Origin: Bacillota bacterium | GTDB taxonomy: Bacteria; Bacillota; UBA4882; UBA8346 | Length of the DNA: 64,000 nt | Direction of reading: 5' to 3' | Assembly: GCA_023426245.1 (NCBI GenBank) | Contig: JAFABB010000033.1 | Location: 124,001-188,000 of the forward strand | In this document: positions 40,465 through 49,244 of the stretch, piece by piece | Position numbering within the stretch: the first letter of the stretch is position 1 | Layout: each line of letters starts with the position of its first letter | Made by a program: the position numbers and the translations under genes | Notes under the pieces: generated by a model | The model's input: the letters and a program-made list of their open reading frames with translations, nothing else | Told to the model about the DNA's origin: nothing | Database searches by the model: none

Positions 40465-41240
40465 CGAGGATAGCCCAAAGATTTGCAGAGCTGCGCCAAG
40501 GGAAGAAAAAAGCTTTTATTCCTTATATTATGGCCGGGGATCCCAATTTAGAAAAAACCGTTGAATTGATTCAACTGTTGTCCGAAAATGGAGCTGATTT
40601 GATAGAAGTCGGAGTGCCTTTCTCCGATCCGGTGGCCGATGGTCCGGTGATTCAGCAAGCGGGTGTTCGGGCGTTAGAAAGTGGTTGTACGTTTGAAAAA
40701 ATATTGGATAGCATTGGGAAAGTAACACCGAAGGTTTCCACGCCTTTAATTTTGATGATGTATTATAACATGATCTTTCAGCGGGGATTTCAGAATTTCT
40801 TTGAAGCCATCCATAATGCGGGGTGCGCCGGGTTAATCGTTCCGGATTTACCTCCGGATGAAGCGGGAGAGATTACCGGACTCGCCGCGGAATTCGATAT
40901 CGGATTGAATTTTCTGGTGGCGCCTACCAGCAATGAGGAGCGGATACGTCTGGCCGCGGAAGCTTCCACAGGTTTTTTATATGCCGTTTCCTTAAAAGGA
41001 GTTACCGGAATCCGCAGCAGTCTGCCTCCGGAGTTGCCCCAATTTATTCAAAACATTAAATCCCTTACCGATAAACCGGTAGCGGTCGGATTCGGAATCG
41101 CCACCCCCGAGCAGGCCGAAATGGTTGCCGGTCTTGCGGATGGAGTTATCGTTGGAAGCGCAATCGTAAAAGCAGCGTTTGGTGATGGGAATTTACATGA
41201 GGTACAGCAGTTAGTCGCTAGATTAAGAGCTGCAATATAA
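40461..41240 (+). CDS. trpA: Tryptophan synthase alpha chain
   Basis: A 259-residue barrel cleaving indole-3-glycerol phosphate to indole. It has IPYIMAGDPNLEKTVELI, GADLIEVGVPFSDPVADGPVIQQA with the catalytic Glu and Asp, LILMMYYN, GLIVPDLPPDEAGE, LVAPTSNEERI, LYAVSLKGVTG and PVAVGFGIATPEQA. It is the last gene of the operon, followed by a terminator. Confidence 0.96.
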   Translation: MTRIAQRFAELRQGKKKAFIPYIMAGDPNLEKTVELIQLLSENGADLIEVGVPFSDPVADGPVIQQAGVRALESGCTFEKILDSIGKVTPKVSTPLILMMYYNMIFQRGFQNFFEAIHNAGCAGLIVPDLPPDEAGEITGLAAEFDIGLNFLVAPTSNEERIRLAAEASTGFLYAVSLKGVTGIRSSLPPELPQFIQNIKSLTDKPVAVGFGIATPEQAEMVAGLADGVIVGSAIVKAAFGDGNLHEVQQLVARLRAAI

Positions 41241-41282
41241 GGTGAAAATCTCTTAAGGAAAGAAGATATGAAGTTATTTGTG

Positions 41283-41310
41283 AGAGCAGTTATTTCAGGC
41301 TGCTCTTTTT
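41283..41310 (+). terminator. Terminator of the trp operon
   Basis: AGAGCAG (41283-41289) pairs with CTGCTCT (41300-41306), 10-base loop, followed by T residues. Confidence 0.8.
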
Positions 41311-41346
41311 GATGTTGTTTAAAAAAATCCCCGCCAAGGATATTGA

Positions 41347-41375
41347 TTGACAGAGATAGGGATCAAACATATAAT
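41347..41375 (+). promoter_or_regulatory. Perfect sigma-A promoter of the DUF6323/DUF6179-like pair
   Basis: TTGACA (41347-41352), 17-base spacer, TATAAT (41370-41375). Its first spacer bases (GAGAT) are the same as in the mtrB promoter. Confidence 0.88.
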
Positions 41376-41446
41376 ATTAATGCAAACAAACAATCAATAT
41401 ACCATATTTCATATTAATTGTCAATTCACAAATAGGAGTCGAAACC

Positions 41447-41914
41447 ATGTCGTTACCATTCGTTTTAGATTATATCGGTAGGGTGCCGGAACATGTCCAG
41501 TTACAGCAAATACTTCAGATGAATGATGAATCTGAAAAATATGGATTAACCTTAACAACGCAAGAGGCGCAAGAAATTATCGAAGCCCGAACTCTCGCGC
41601 TTCAAAACTATGGCCGGGTGGAACTTGATTTGGATACTGTTTGTAAATTAATCACTGCTTTTTGCAGCTCGCCTTTGATTAGTCAAGAAGATTATGCCCT
41701 CACTCTTCGAGATCTTCTGGAATTGTTTTACTATTTGAAAAATGAAACGGATGACAATATTGGAGATGCTGAATTGATAAAAGAAATGAAAGATTGTTGG
41801 GTCAATATTTGTGGCGGTTCATTGAAAATGTTTAAAGGAGCGGGAATTGAAAATCTTGTGAAAGATTTGAAGCAAAAGAAGTTGCAAGAAGATTTAATGA
41901 AAGGAGCTATCTGA
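41447..41914 (+). CDS. DUF6323-like protein of unknown function
   Basis: A 155-residue, mainly helical cytoplasmic protein. The segment GLTLTTQEAQEIIEARTLALQNYGRVELD, then KLITAFCSSPLISQEDYALTLRDLLELFYYLKNETDD and LIKEMKDCWVNICGGSLK, resembles the DUF6323 family as I remember it; that assignment should be checked. AGGAG precedes the ATG. It has its own consensus promoter and is two bases from the next gene, a DUF6179-like partner, so the pair acts together. No biochemical role is known to me. Confidence 0.7.
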   Translation: MSLPFVLDYIGRVPEHVQLQQILQMNDESEKYGLTLTTQEAQEIIEARTLALQNYGRVELDLDTVCKLITAFCSSPLISQEDYALTLRDLLELFYYLKNETDDNIGDAELIKEMKDCWVNICGGSLKMFKGAGIENLVKDLKQKKLQEDLMKGAI

Positions 41915-41916
41915 TA

Positions 41917-43332
41917 TTGAGAAATTTAACGACGCTAAGCCAAGCTTCACTCCGCCGTGAAAACTTAAATAAATATCATTATACACTTTCTTTACTTCAG
42001 GAGGGAATCCGGATTGGGGCTTTGGATGAGCCAATGATCAATCATATCCAAATTGAAATTGCTGCAATCTTAAAAGATTTAATCGGGCGTTATACCAAAG
42101 GGGAAAGTAGCTCCGTCAGGACCGAAACTGCAGAAAAACTGATGAATTCTGTTTTTTATGCACTCGATGCCTACATGACGAGTTTTAATGATCCGGAGCA
42201 GTCTCTCGCTTGCCTGAAAGCAGAAAATATTCTCAAAATCTATGAAAAAGGAATTCGACTAATTACTTTATGCATGGCGGATGCTAAAATGCTTTACCGG
42301 GAAATTAGGCAAAAAAAGCTTGATGTTCCTTTCGAGGTTTATAATACATCCATCGATGAAGCTTTACCTGGTTTTTTTAAAAATTACGGGATCGTCTTTG
42401 AGGCCCACGATACTGCATGTGTCTTGGATTATCCATTGGTGTTTGATGATATGAACCAACAAGGCGTTTATTATATACGGAATTATCTTGCAAATTTATC
42501 AACCGAGACTGAGTTTTGTCGTCTCTTTAATAAGGAAGATATATTGAAGCTATTTATAAATTACGGGCGCCTTTATCGCATCGATTTTCAGAAAACGCCA
42601 ATCAATATTTTTGAAGTCATCATCAATAATTCATTTTTTTCAGTTCTAGCGGGAAACCACGGAAGTGAGCTGGATATTTCCTTATCTGAAGCTGAATTTC
42701 TCCGAAGCCGGTTTGGTAAGCAAAAACCTACGGAGCTGAGTTTGCAGGTTGATGAAGCCTTCGTCAAGATTATGGAGGATCTCCAAATCACCGGAATCAA
42801 GCTCCGAGATTACCTTGCTCGCTATAAGCGATTGTTTTATCCGCGATTATTAAATGCTGTTCAAAACGACAGCTTACTCAATATGATTGTAACAAAGACC
42901 GATCAAGAATCCGAGACGGGCAGCATTGCTTTTCAGACCGGAAGTAAAATGGATGAATTAAGCTTTGACATGTTAATCGAACACCTCATGGCGATTTCGG
43001 ATGTTGGGGAAAAAATCGATCGGATCGTATCCAATGTTCACTCCATGGAAGATTTTATGGATTTGTTTCAAGCGGATTGCCTCTATGGTGATGAGTTTAG
43101 ACAATTATTTAACGTTTTGGGCGATATCGAACTCGCTGTTTTGGGAAAAGTGGTGTTTTTTGATGAACTCCGTGACGAGCACCTGGACTTGGCTGTATCA
43201 TCGAAAAATAAAAAGCAATTTGACAAAGAATGGCAATCGCAATATTGCCGCTTTATTCAAAATCTAAATCAAGACCGGATGAAAACAATTGAAGGATTCA
43301 TCAACCAGTTCAGTCATCAAACTGAATGGTAA
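41917..43332 (+). CDS. DUF6179-like protein of unknown function
   Basis: A 471-residue helical protein starting at TTG with AAGGAG upstream inside the previous gene's end. No signal peptide or membrane segment is visible. Segments such as YTKGESSSVRTETAEKLMNSVFYALDAYM, VLDYPLVFDDMNQQGVYYIRNYLANL, and a C-terminal region ending RFIQNLNQDRMKTIEGFINQF recall DUF6179, usually paired with DUF6323. The family name is from memory and unverified. No enzymatic motif is visible. Co-transcribed with the upstream gene. Confidence 0.65.
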   Translation: MRNLTTLSQASLRRENLNKYHYTLSLLQEGIRIGALDEPMINHIQIEIAAILKDLIGRYTKGESSSVRTETAEKLMNSVFYALDAYMTSFNDPEQSLACLKAENILKIYEKGIRLITLCMADAKMLYREIRQKKLDVPFEVYNTSIDEALPGFFKNYGIVFEAHDTACVLDYPLVFDDMNQQGVYYIRNYLANLSTETEFCRLFNKEDILKLFINYGRLYRIDFQKTPINIFEVIINNSFFSVLAGNHGSELDISLSEAEFLRSRFGKQKPTELSLQVDEAFVKIMEDLQITGIKLRDYLARYKRLFYPRLLNAVQNDSLLNMIVTKTDQESETGSIAFQTGSKMDELSFDMLIEHLMAISDVGEKIDRIVSNVHSMEDFMDLFQADCLYGDEFRQLFNVLGDIELAVLGKVVFFDELRDEHLDLAVSSKNKKQFDKEWQSQYCRFIQNLNQDRMKTIEGFINQFSHQTEW

Positions 43333-43469
43333 AAAACCAGTACCGGCCGACTATCATCCAATGGATGCAGGGACAAATTTATTCTTAACGAAATCATTCG
43401 GATGGAATTTGCGATCGATGGATAGGGATTGCCGCTCCATCGATTAAACAACTAAAGAGGATATCAATC

Positions 43470-46208
43470 GTGCAAATCTATCGTTTTGACTGGCAAATGA
43501 AAAGATTTATTTCGATAATAACGGTTGTCGGTTTTTTATTTTGTTTTCCATGGGTTTCCAGAGCGGACAGCAGTCCGCTGGAAGGCATGGGTAGGATACA
43601 ATGGCAAAACGAAGTAACTTTTGCCCCCAATGCAACCTATAGAAATTATGTAGCCAATCATCAAGCCGAAGGAATTGAGCATGGCTTTACCATTCAATTC
43701 AAACCTTCCGATCATCAATTGAAAATGATTGCCACTTATGGGGAGCGGTTATACGGAGGAGACACTCTCACCCAATTCATTCGCCAGGTAGAAGGTGAAG
43801 GTTATGTTGTTTTTGGTGGAATCAATGCCGATGGCTTCAATATCAATACGGGTGTTCCCGATGGGCCAATGATTCATGACGGAAGATTGGTAGCCTATCC
43901 CAATCAAGACTTTTGCATTGGTTTTACCCAGAATGGGGAGCTTGTTGCCGGGAACCTGCAGGTGAATTTTTATTTAAAGTTACCCTCGGGAGATTTGAGA
44001 GTTCCCCATTTCAACGCCGATATGGGGGAATCGGGCGGCTATCTTTTTAGCCATGAGTTTGACGATTCAACCAAGAATAAAATCTATCCGAGCTATAATG
44101 TAATTTGCGATATTATTTCCGGTAAACAAGCCCTCGGGCAAATGATGACGTTGAAAATATCCGCGATTCGGGAGGCGGCTTCCGGTGCGGAAAGTGATAT
44201 TCCAATTGGAGAAAACCAAATGGTGATCGCCATTGCCAAAACCGATGGCAATCAAGAAGCTGTTGCTGCTTTGAAGGAGCTCGTCATCGGCGATAGCTTG
44301 AATCTGGAAATTCGTGATGAAATTGGCGCCGCCGGGGGCAAAAGCAGCTGGCCTGCAGTACAGGAGGCTATCGGTACCCTATCGGTTATCCTTCAGGATG
44401 GGAAAGTGGTTACCAAGGATACCAACGTTCATCCCCGGACTTGTTTGGGTGTAAAACCGGACGGAACCATCGTTCTTTTTGTATTAGACGGACGGAGGCC
44501 CGGCTATAGCATGGGCTTAAATTTACCCGATACCGCCGAGTTTTTGCGTCAGCAGGGATGTGTGAGCGCAGTGAATCTGGACGGGGGAGGGTCTTCGACG
44601 ATCGCGGTCAGAAAACCCGGGGAATCGGAATTGACGATTCTAAATCAGCCCTCCGACGGGAAAGAGCGGCCGGACGGTAATGCCTGGATTTTGGTATCCG
44701 CCATGGAAAGTGCATCCACGCGTGTGCCTGTGCGTGACGGCAAATTTGCTCACTTGCATATTAAACCCCCCAATGCATTGATTCTGGCCGGCGCTGCTTT
44801 GGATTTTAATGTTTTGGGGACGGATAATGCCTATATGCCGGTTGATCTTCCCGATCCGCCCATTTGGAGTACGAAAGGAAAGATTGGGTCCATTGATCAA
44901 AACGGAAAGTTTATTGCAGCGGGAGAAGCAACTGCGGGAAGGATTATCGTAAAGGCAGGCAGGCGGAGCGCATTTGCTCAAATCAGGGTGGTTTGGGATA
45001 TTGATTTTCATTTCACTATTTCCAGTTTAGCGGCTGATTCGGGTTCAACCCACCCCATGACAATTGAAGCTACTACCGGCACATTTCCGGTTATTTGCCA
45101 GAATGATCAATTTACCTGGAGCGTAACCGGGAATATCGGCACGATTGATCAAAATGGGCTTTTTACGGCGGCGTCCGGTTCGGGCTTTTCGGGAACCATT
45201 ATCGCCACATATGGGGGCCGAAGTTGTGAAATCCCGGTATCTGTGGGAAAACTACCGGTGGTCATTGAAGATTTCGAGGACGGCGTTACCGGCTGGGTAG
45301 CCACACGAACCAAAATTGCCCCAGGCGGCCTTGAAATGAGTGAAGAAACCGCTGAACCTTATGTTATGTTCGGTAAAAAATCTTTAAAGCTTGAATACAA
45401 TATGACCGACGGCTTATCCGGAACCGCCGGTTGTTTTCTGAAAGCGGATCCCCTGATTCAAATCGACGGCTACCCCACAGCGATCGGAATGTGGGTCTAT
45501 GGCGACGGCAAGGGCCATTGGCTCCGCGGAATGTTTCAGGATGGAACGGGGACCAAATTTGATGTGGATTTTACACCGAGAAACGAGGGCGTTGATTGGA
45601 TTGGCTGGAAATATGTCGAAGCAGCCATCCCCCAGGATAAGATGTTACCACTTCATATTTACACTCCGGTGCGTTACATAGAAACCGACAATCATAAAAA
45701 ATCTGCCGGGATCCTCTACATCGACAATATTCGTTTGCTATACGGCTATAAAAATGATGATCTCACTCCTCCGGTCATTGACGATATCACACCGGCAGAC
45801 GGCACAATATTGACCGGTTATACCAACATCCGGGTGGCTGTTTCCGATGGGGACACCGGAATTGATCCGGAACGGATCAAGTTTTATGTGGATGCGGTTC
45901 AGAAAGATGATTCCATTTATAATCAAAAAGCCGGCAATATCCAATGGAATACCAAAGGGCTGTCAGAGGGGAAACATCAATTCACCTTGAAGGTCCGTGA
46001 TAATTTCGGCAATCAAACCGAAGCGTCCTGGTATTATACATGGAAAACTGAAGAACTCCCGGCCATGCCGGATGATGGTCCGTCAACCGGAAATACGCAG
46101 GCTGCGGCGGCTGCGCCGGGCGCGAGTTCATCGACTGAAGAAATCCAAACAACACCCAATGAGACTTTACCGTCTGAAAAAAAGGATAATGAACCGGATT
46201 TGAATTGA
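43470..46208 (+). CDS. Secreted phosphodiester glycosidase (NAGPA)-domain protein with Ig-like and carbohydrate-binding-like modules
   Basis: A 912-residue exported protein. A signal peptide lies near residues 10-33 (MKRFISIITVVGFLFCFPW). The NAGPA/DUF2233 domain spans about 60-410 with GGINADGFNINTG, RTCLGVKPDGTIVLFVLDGRRPGYS, and AVNLDGGGSSTIAV. These are the blocks of N-acetylglucosamine-1-phosphodiester glycosidases, which in bacteria act on surface polymers. Two IGSIDQNGKF/IGTIDQNGLF Ig-like repeats, a carbohydrate-binding-like module (VIEDFEDGVTGW to LYIDNIRLLYG) and a C-terminal Ig-like domain follow, then a Pro/Ser/Glu tail. GTG start behind AGAGG. Monocistronic. Confidence 0.82.
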   Translation: MQIYRFDWQMKRFISIITVVGFLFCFPWVSRADSSPLEGMGRIQWQNEVTFAPNATYRNYVANHQAEGIEHGFTIQFKPSDHQLKMIATYGERLYGGDTLTQFIRQVEGEGYVVFGGINADGFNINTGVPDGPMIHDGRLVAYPNQDFCIGFTQNGELVAGNLQVNFYLKLPSGDLRVPHFNADMGESGGYLFSHEFDDSTKNKIYPSYNVICDIISGKQALGQMMTLKISAIREAASGAESDIPIGENQMVIAIAKTDGNQEAVAALKELVIGDSLNLEIRDEIGAAGGKSSWPAVQEAIGTLSVILQDGKVVTKDTNVHPRTCLGVKPDGTIVLFVLDGRRPGYSMGLNLPDTAEFLRQQGCVSAVNLDGGGSSTIAVRKPGESELTILNQPSDGKERPDGNAWILVSAMESASTRVPVRDGKFAHLHIKPPNALILAGAALDFNVLGTDNAYMPVDLPDPPIWSTKGKIGSIDQNGKFIAAGEATAGRIIVKAGRRSAFAQIRVVWDIDFHFTISSLAADSGSTHPMTIEATTGTFPVICQNDQFTWSVTGNIGTIDQNGLFTAASGSGFSGTIIATYGGRSCEIPVSVGKLPVVIEDFEDGVTGWVATRTKIAPGGLEMSEETAEPYVMFGKKSLKLEYNMTDGLSGTAGCFLKADPLIQIDGYPTAIGMWVYGDGKGHWLRGMFQDGTGTKFDVDFTPRNEGVDWIGWKYVEAAIPQDKMLPLHIYTPVRYIETDNHKKSAGILYIDNIRLLYGYKNDDLTPPVIDDITPADGTILTGYTNIRVAVSDGDTGIDPERIKFYVDAVQKDDSIYNQKAGNIQWNTKGLSEGKHQFTLKVRDNFGNQTEASWYYTWKTEELPAMPDDGPSTGNTQAAAAAPGASSSTEEIQTTPNETLPSEKKDNEPDLN

Positions 46209-46355
46209 TTTTTCGGTGGGTTTGCAACCGGTATCATAAAAAATTGAGGCATCTAAAAAGCAATTTGAAATCAATATATGGCTTCCGTGTTTCCCAAAAC
46301 CCCAAAAAACAGGCGAGAAGAAGACTCGATGTTGCCTGGAAATCCGCCGATTGAA

Positions 46356-46371
46356 TTTGCCACAGAGACAC
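46356..46371 (+). repeat. Dispersed repeat A, copy 1
   Basis: TTTGCCACAGAGACAC. Its exact inverse lies at 55917-55932 on the other side of the secretion operon. Confidence 0.8.
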
Positions 46372-46420
46372 GGAGGCACAGAGGAAGAACTTCATGGCAA
46401 AATTAGTATTCTAGAAAATA

Positions 46421-46434
46421 CTTCGAAGCCTAAA
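46421..46434 (+). repeat. Dispersed repeat B, copy 1
   Basis: CTTCGAAGCCTAAA. Its exact inverse lies at 55780-55793. Confidence 0.75.
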
Positions 46435-46622
46435 AGATCGCTTCTTCCGCCAAGGCGTCGGCACTATAAGTGACGCAGACGCAGAGAAAAAAATTGTGGT
46501 TATATATAACCTTTCCAAGGGAGGATTACCGCCCGGATCGGCGAGGGTGACGTGACGGTTCCGTTGCCAAGCGCTGAAATTGATGCCAACCAGCGCTATC
46601 ATAAAGAATTATTTGGGTGACC

Positions 46623-47020
46623 GGATCGATCCTTTGAATCACAGAAAGAATCATTTTTACCGCGGAAAGAATCCTTTAAGGGGCGGAAAGCATCCTTTGA
46701 ATGAGTCAAGCGATCCTTTCCGTCACAGAAAAGATCATTTTTACGACGGAAAGGATTCTTTCAACGAGAGAAAGGATCATTTTTGTCACAGAAACAATCC
46801 TTTTTGGAGGGAAAGGGACCGATCGGAGGGAGAAAAGCCTCTTTTTTGGAGCCCGATCGACCTTTTGAACGATCGAAAGGACTTTTTATGGGAAGAATTG
46901 ATCGATTCGGTTAGGGAAAGGATCCTTTTTGTGACCCGATCGGTCCTCCGGGCGACAAAATCGATCCTTTCCGTGACTCAAAGGATGGGTTGAACGGGAA
47001 AATGGATTTTTTACGAAAAG
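46623..47020. repeat. Degenerate 21-bp tandem repeat array with palindromic core
   Basis: About 18 units fit a 21-base period, consensus near GAAAGGATCCTTTTTGNCACA. The clearest units start at 46644, 46665, 46686, 46728, 46749, 46770, 46832 and 46916. The core AAAGGATCCTTT is self-complementary. Because 21 is a multiple of three, an open frame reads as heptads (RKDHFYD, GKDSFNE, RKDHFCH). Units drift and are interrupted by GATCGATC-like blocks. Confidence 0.85.
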
Positions 47021-47166
47021 AAAAAATCAATTCCGTAAATAATAAATTTTTTTGAAAAAATTATTTCGATATCGGATAAAATAAATATTTTGAATGCCTA
47101 CCACGCATAGTTAACTATACCGCAGGCCTAACTAAAAGAACTTAAACGGGATTAACATGATTTTAT

Positions 47167-47249
47167 GGATTTACAGGATTTTTTTAAAACCCCATGAATT
47201 ATCTATCTTCTAGCAGCCCAATTTTACCAGGTTCTAATCCTGTAAATCC
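47167..47249. repeat. Inverted pair of GGATTTACAGGATT elements
   Basis: GGATTTACAGGATT (47167-47180) and AATCCTGTAAATCC (47236-47249) are exact inverses 55 bases apart. Longer flanks (GGATTAACA.. and ..TCCGTTAACC) are also similar. A third, one-mismatch copy lies at 63732-63745. Confidence 0.75.
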
Positions 47250-47439
47250 TGTCTCCGTTAACCTTTTTTGAGACCTATTTTTCACCCGAAATTCAATTCA
47301 ACATCCATCGATTAAAATTGAAAATCCTTTCGAGATATATGCTTATGGGATTAATGAAATAACTCATGCGGGATTATTTCCAAGCCTCCAAGGTAAAAAA
47401 ATAGTTTTCGAACAAATCTCCAAACGAGAAGGGGTTTCA

Positions 47440-47469
47440 TTGACAATTTTTAGCAGGAGTTTTTATATA
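47440..47469 (+). promoter_or_regulatory. Sigma-A promoter of the type II secretion/pseudopilus operon
   Basis: TTGACA (47440-47445) with TATATA (47464-47469), 18-base spacer, about 45 bases before the first gene. Confidence 0.7.
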
Positions 47470-47515
47470 TTCAACGAAATTATAAAAATTGAAAACATTT
47501 AATTTGGAGTATTTT

Positions 47516-49204
47516 ATGGAATTGTTGGGACAAGTCCTGATAAAGCAGGGATGTATTTCCGAGGACCAGTTGGCGGAAGGATTGGAGAAACAAGGGGAAT
47601 TCGCTTTGCCCCTTGGTAAAACATTACTCAAGATTGGAACCATCCAAGGGGAACAACTGGCTAAAGCCCTAAGCATTCAACTCCAAATCCCTTACGGTAA
47701 TCCGATGGAGTTTGGCATTGACCCCGAAACCATCGGGATCCTCACTTCCCGTCAGGCTGAGAAGTATCAGGTTATTCCGGTAAAACTTGAGGGAAACCGG
47801 GTTACTTTAGCAACTTCCGAACCGTTGGATTTGGTTGCTTTGGATCAATTGCGGGAAATCCTTCCTTATAAAATAAAACTGATGGTGGCTTCGATTGATC
47901 GGATCAAAGAGGCGCTGGAAAAATATTATGGTTCTTCTCTGGACTCGGTGGCCGCGGTATTGGAGGATTTAAACGAATCCGAGCTTAGCCAGTATCAAAA
48001 CTCCTCCGGAACCATCGAGACCAGTTCCATTGTTCCGGAAAATATGGCCAACGAGGCCCCCATTATCCGACTGGTCAATACCATCATTACCGGCGCTGTG
48101 AAAGCGGGGGCCAGCGACATTCATTTGGAACCTTTTGAAGATGAAATCAAAGTCCGTTACCGGATTGACGGTGTTTTGCAGGAGGCGATTCCGCCACCTA
48201 AAAATCTGTTTTTGGCGGTCATTTCCAGGATTAAATTAATGGCCGGAATGGATATTACCGAACGGCGGATTCCCCAGGACGGCAGGATCCGGGTTCGGAT
48301 CAATAACCGCGATTTGGACTTACGGGTGGCGGTGGCGCCTACCCTGTATGGGGAATCGGCGGTCTTAAGAATTTTGAACCGGGAAAGCATCATGCTGGGG
48401 CTCAATCAGTTAGGATTATCCAACCGCAATGTGGCTTTGTTCTCTAATCTGATCCGTAAACCCCATGGGATGATTTTGGTTACCGGGCCGACCGGCAGTG
48501 GTAAAACTACCACTCTATATGCGGCATTGCAATTGCTGAATGAATCAACCCGGAAGATCATTACCATCGAAGATCCCATTGAATATCAACTCAAAGGGAT
48601 TAACCAGATGCAGGTCAATGCCAAGTTGGATTTTACATTTGCCCAAGGACTGAGAACCATTGTGCGTCTTGATCCGGATGTGATTTTGGTTGGAGAAATC
48701 CGTGACCGTGAAACTGCAGAGGTTGCCATCCAATCGGCCCTAACCGGCCATTTGGTATTTGCCACCCTTCATACAAACGATGCCTCCTCCGCTTTTACCC
48801 GTCTGGTTGATATGGGGGTTGAGGAGTTTTTGGTAGCTTCGACGGTTTGCGGAGTGTTGGCCCAAAGGCTGGTACGGAAAATCTGCCCGAAATGCAGCGT
48901 ACCCTATGAACCGATCCCGCAGGAGCTTGAGATGTTAGGCAACGATGATAACGGGATTCGATTCATTAAAGGAAAAGGTTGTGACTATTGCAATTCCATC
49001 GGTTACCGCGGACAAATCGGCCTTTTTGAAATGCTGGTCGGTAATGAGGAAATTGAACGGCTGGTGATGGAGCGTTCGAATTCCGGCAGGATTAGAGAAG
49101 CCGCCACCAGACTGGGAATGGCGACCCTGCGGGATGACGGGATTGTCAAAGTGAAAGAGGGGACAACCACTCTCAGCGAAGTTTTACGGGTAACCCGGGA
49201 ATAA
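47516..49204 (+). CDS. gspE: Type II secretion/pilus assembly ATPase GspE (PilB-like)
   Basis: A 562-residue hexameric ATPase that drives pseudopilus assembly at the membrane. The ATG at 47516 follows TTGGAG at six bases. The N-terminal MshEN domain (LGQVLIKQGCISEDQLAEGLEKQ) is followed by the ASDIHLEPFEDEIKVRYRIDGVL block, Walker A GPTGSGKTTT, the Asp box TIEDPIEYQ, Walker B VILVGEIRD, the His box LATGH-type LTGHLVFATLHTND, and a C-terminal CPKC..CDYC zinc finger. All key residues are present. First gene of a ten-gene run. Confidence 0.94.
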   Translation: MELLGQVLIKQGCISEDQLAEGLEKQGEFALPLGKTLLKIGTIQGEQLAKALSIQLQIPYGNPMEFGIDPETIGILTSRQAEKYQVIPVKLEGNRVTLATSEPLDLVALDQLREILPYKIKLMVASIDRIKEALEKYYGSSLDSVAAVLEDLNESELSQYQNSSGTIETSSIVPENMANEAPIIRLVNTIITGAVKAGASDIHLEPFEDEIKVRYRIDGVLQEAIPPPKNLFLAVISRIKLMAGMDITERRIPQDGRIRVRINNRDLDLRVAVAPTLYGESAVLRILNRESIMLGLNQLGLSNRNVALFSNLIRKPHGMILVTGPTGSGKTTTLYAALQLLNESTRKIITIEDPIEYQLKGINQMQVNAKLDFTFAQGLRTIVRLDPDVILVGEIRDRETAEVAIQSALTGHLVFATLHTNDASSAFTRLVDMGVEEFLVASTVCGVLAQRLVRKICPKCSVPYEPIPQELEMLGNDDNGIRFIKGKGCDYCNSIGYRGQIGLFEMLVGNEEIERLVMERSNSGRIREAATRLGMATLRDDGIVKVKEGTTTLSEVLRVTRE

Positions 49205-49244
49205 TTGAGGCGTTTTTTTATGATTTTACTTTGAGGTGTGAATT

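Larger units (their letters stand above)
46209..47439. other. Repeat-rich non-coding island
   Basis: About 1.2 kb without a supported gene. It contains dispersed repeat elements (TTTGCCACAGAGACAC, CTTCGAAGCCTAAA), a 21-bp tandem array, and a pair of inverted GGATTTACAGGATT elements. An open frame crosses the array (46580-46993) but lacks a ribosome-binding site. Confidence 0.75.

Noticed and set aside
46580..46993. 137-residue open frame through the 21-bp array
   Set aside because: No ribosome-binding site, and the heptad pattern follows automatically from a 21-base period. Kept as a repeat, not a gene.
46623..47020. Possible CRISPR array
   Set aside because: Units abut at 21 bases with no unique spacers, are degenerate, and no cas gene is present.
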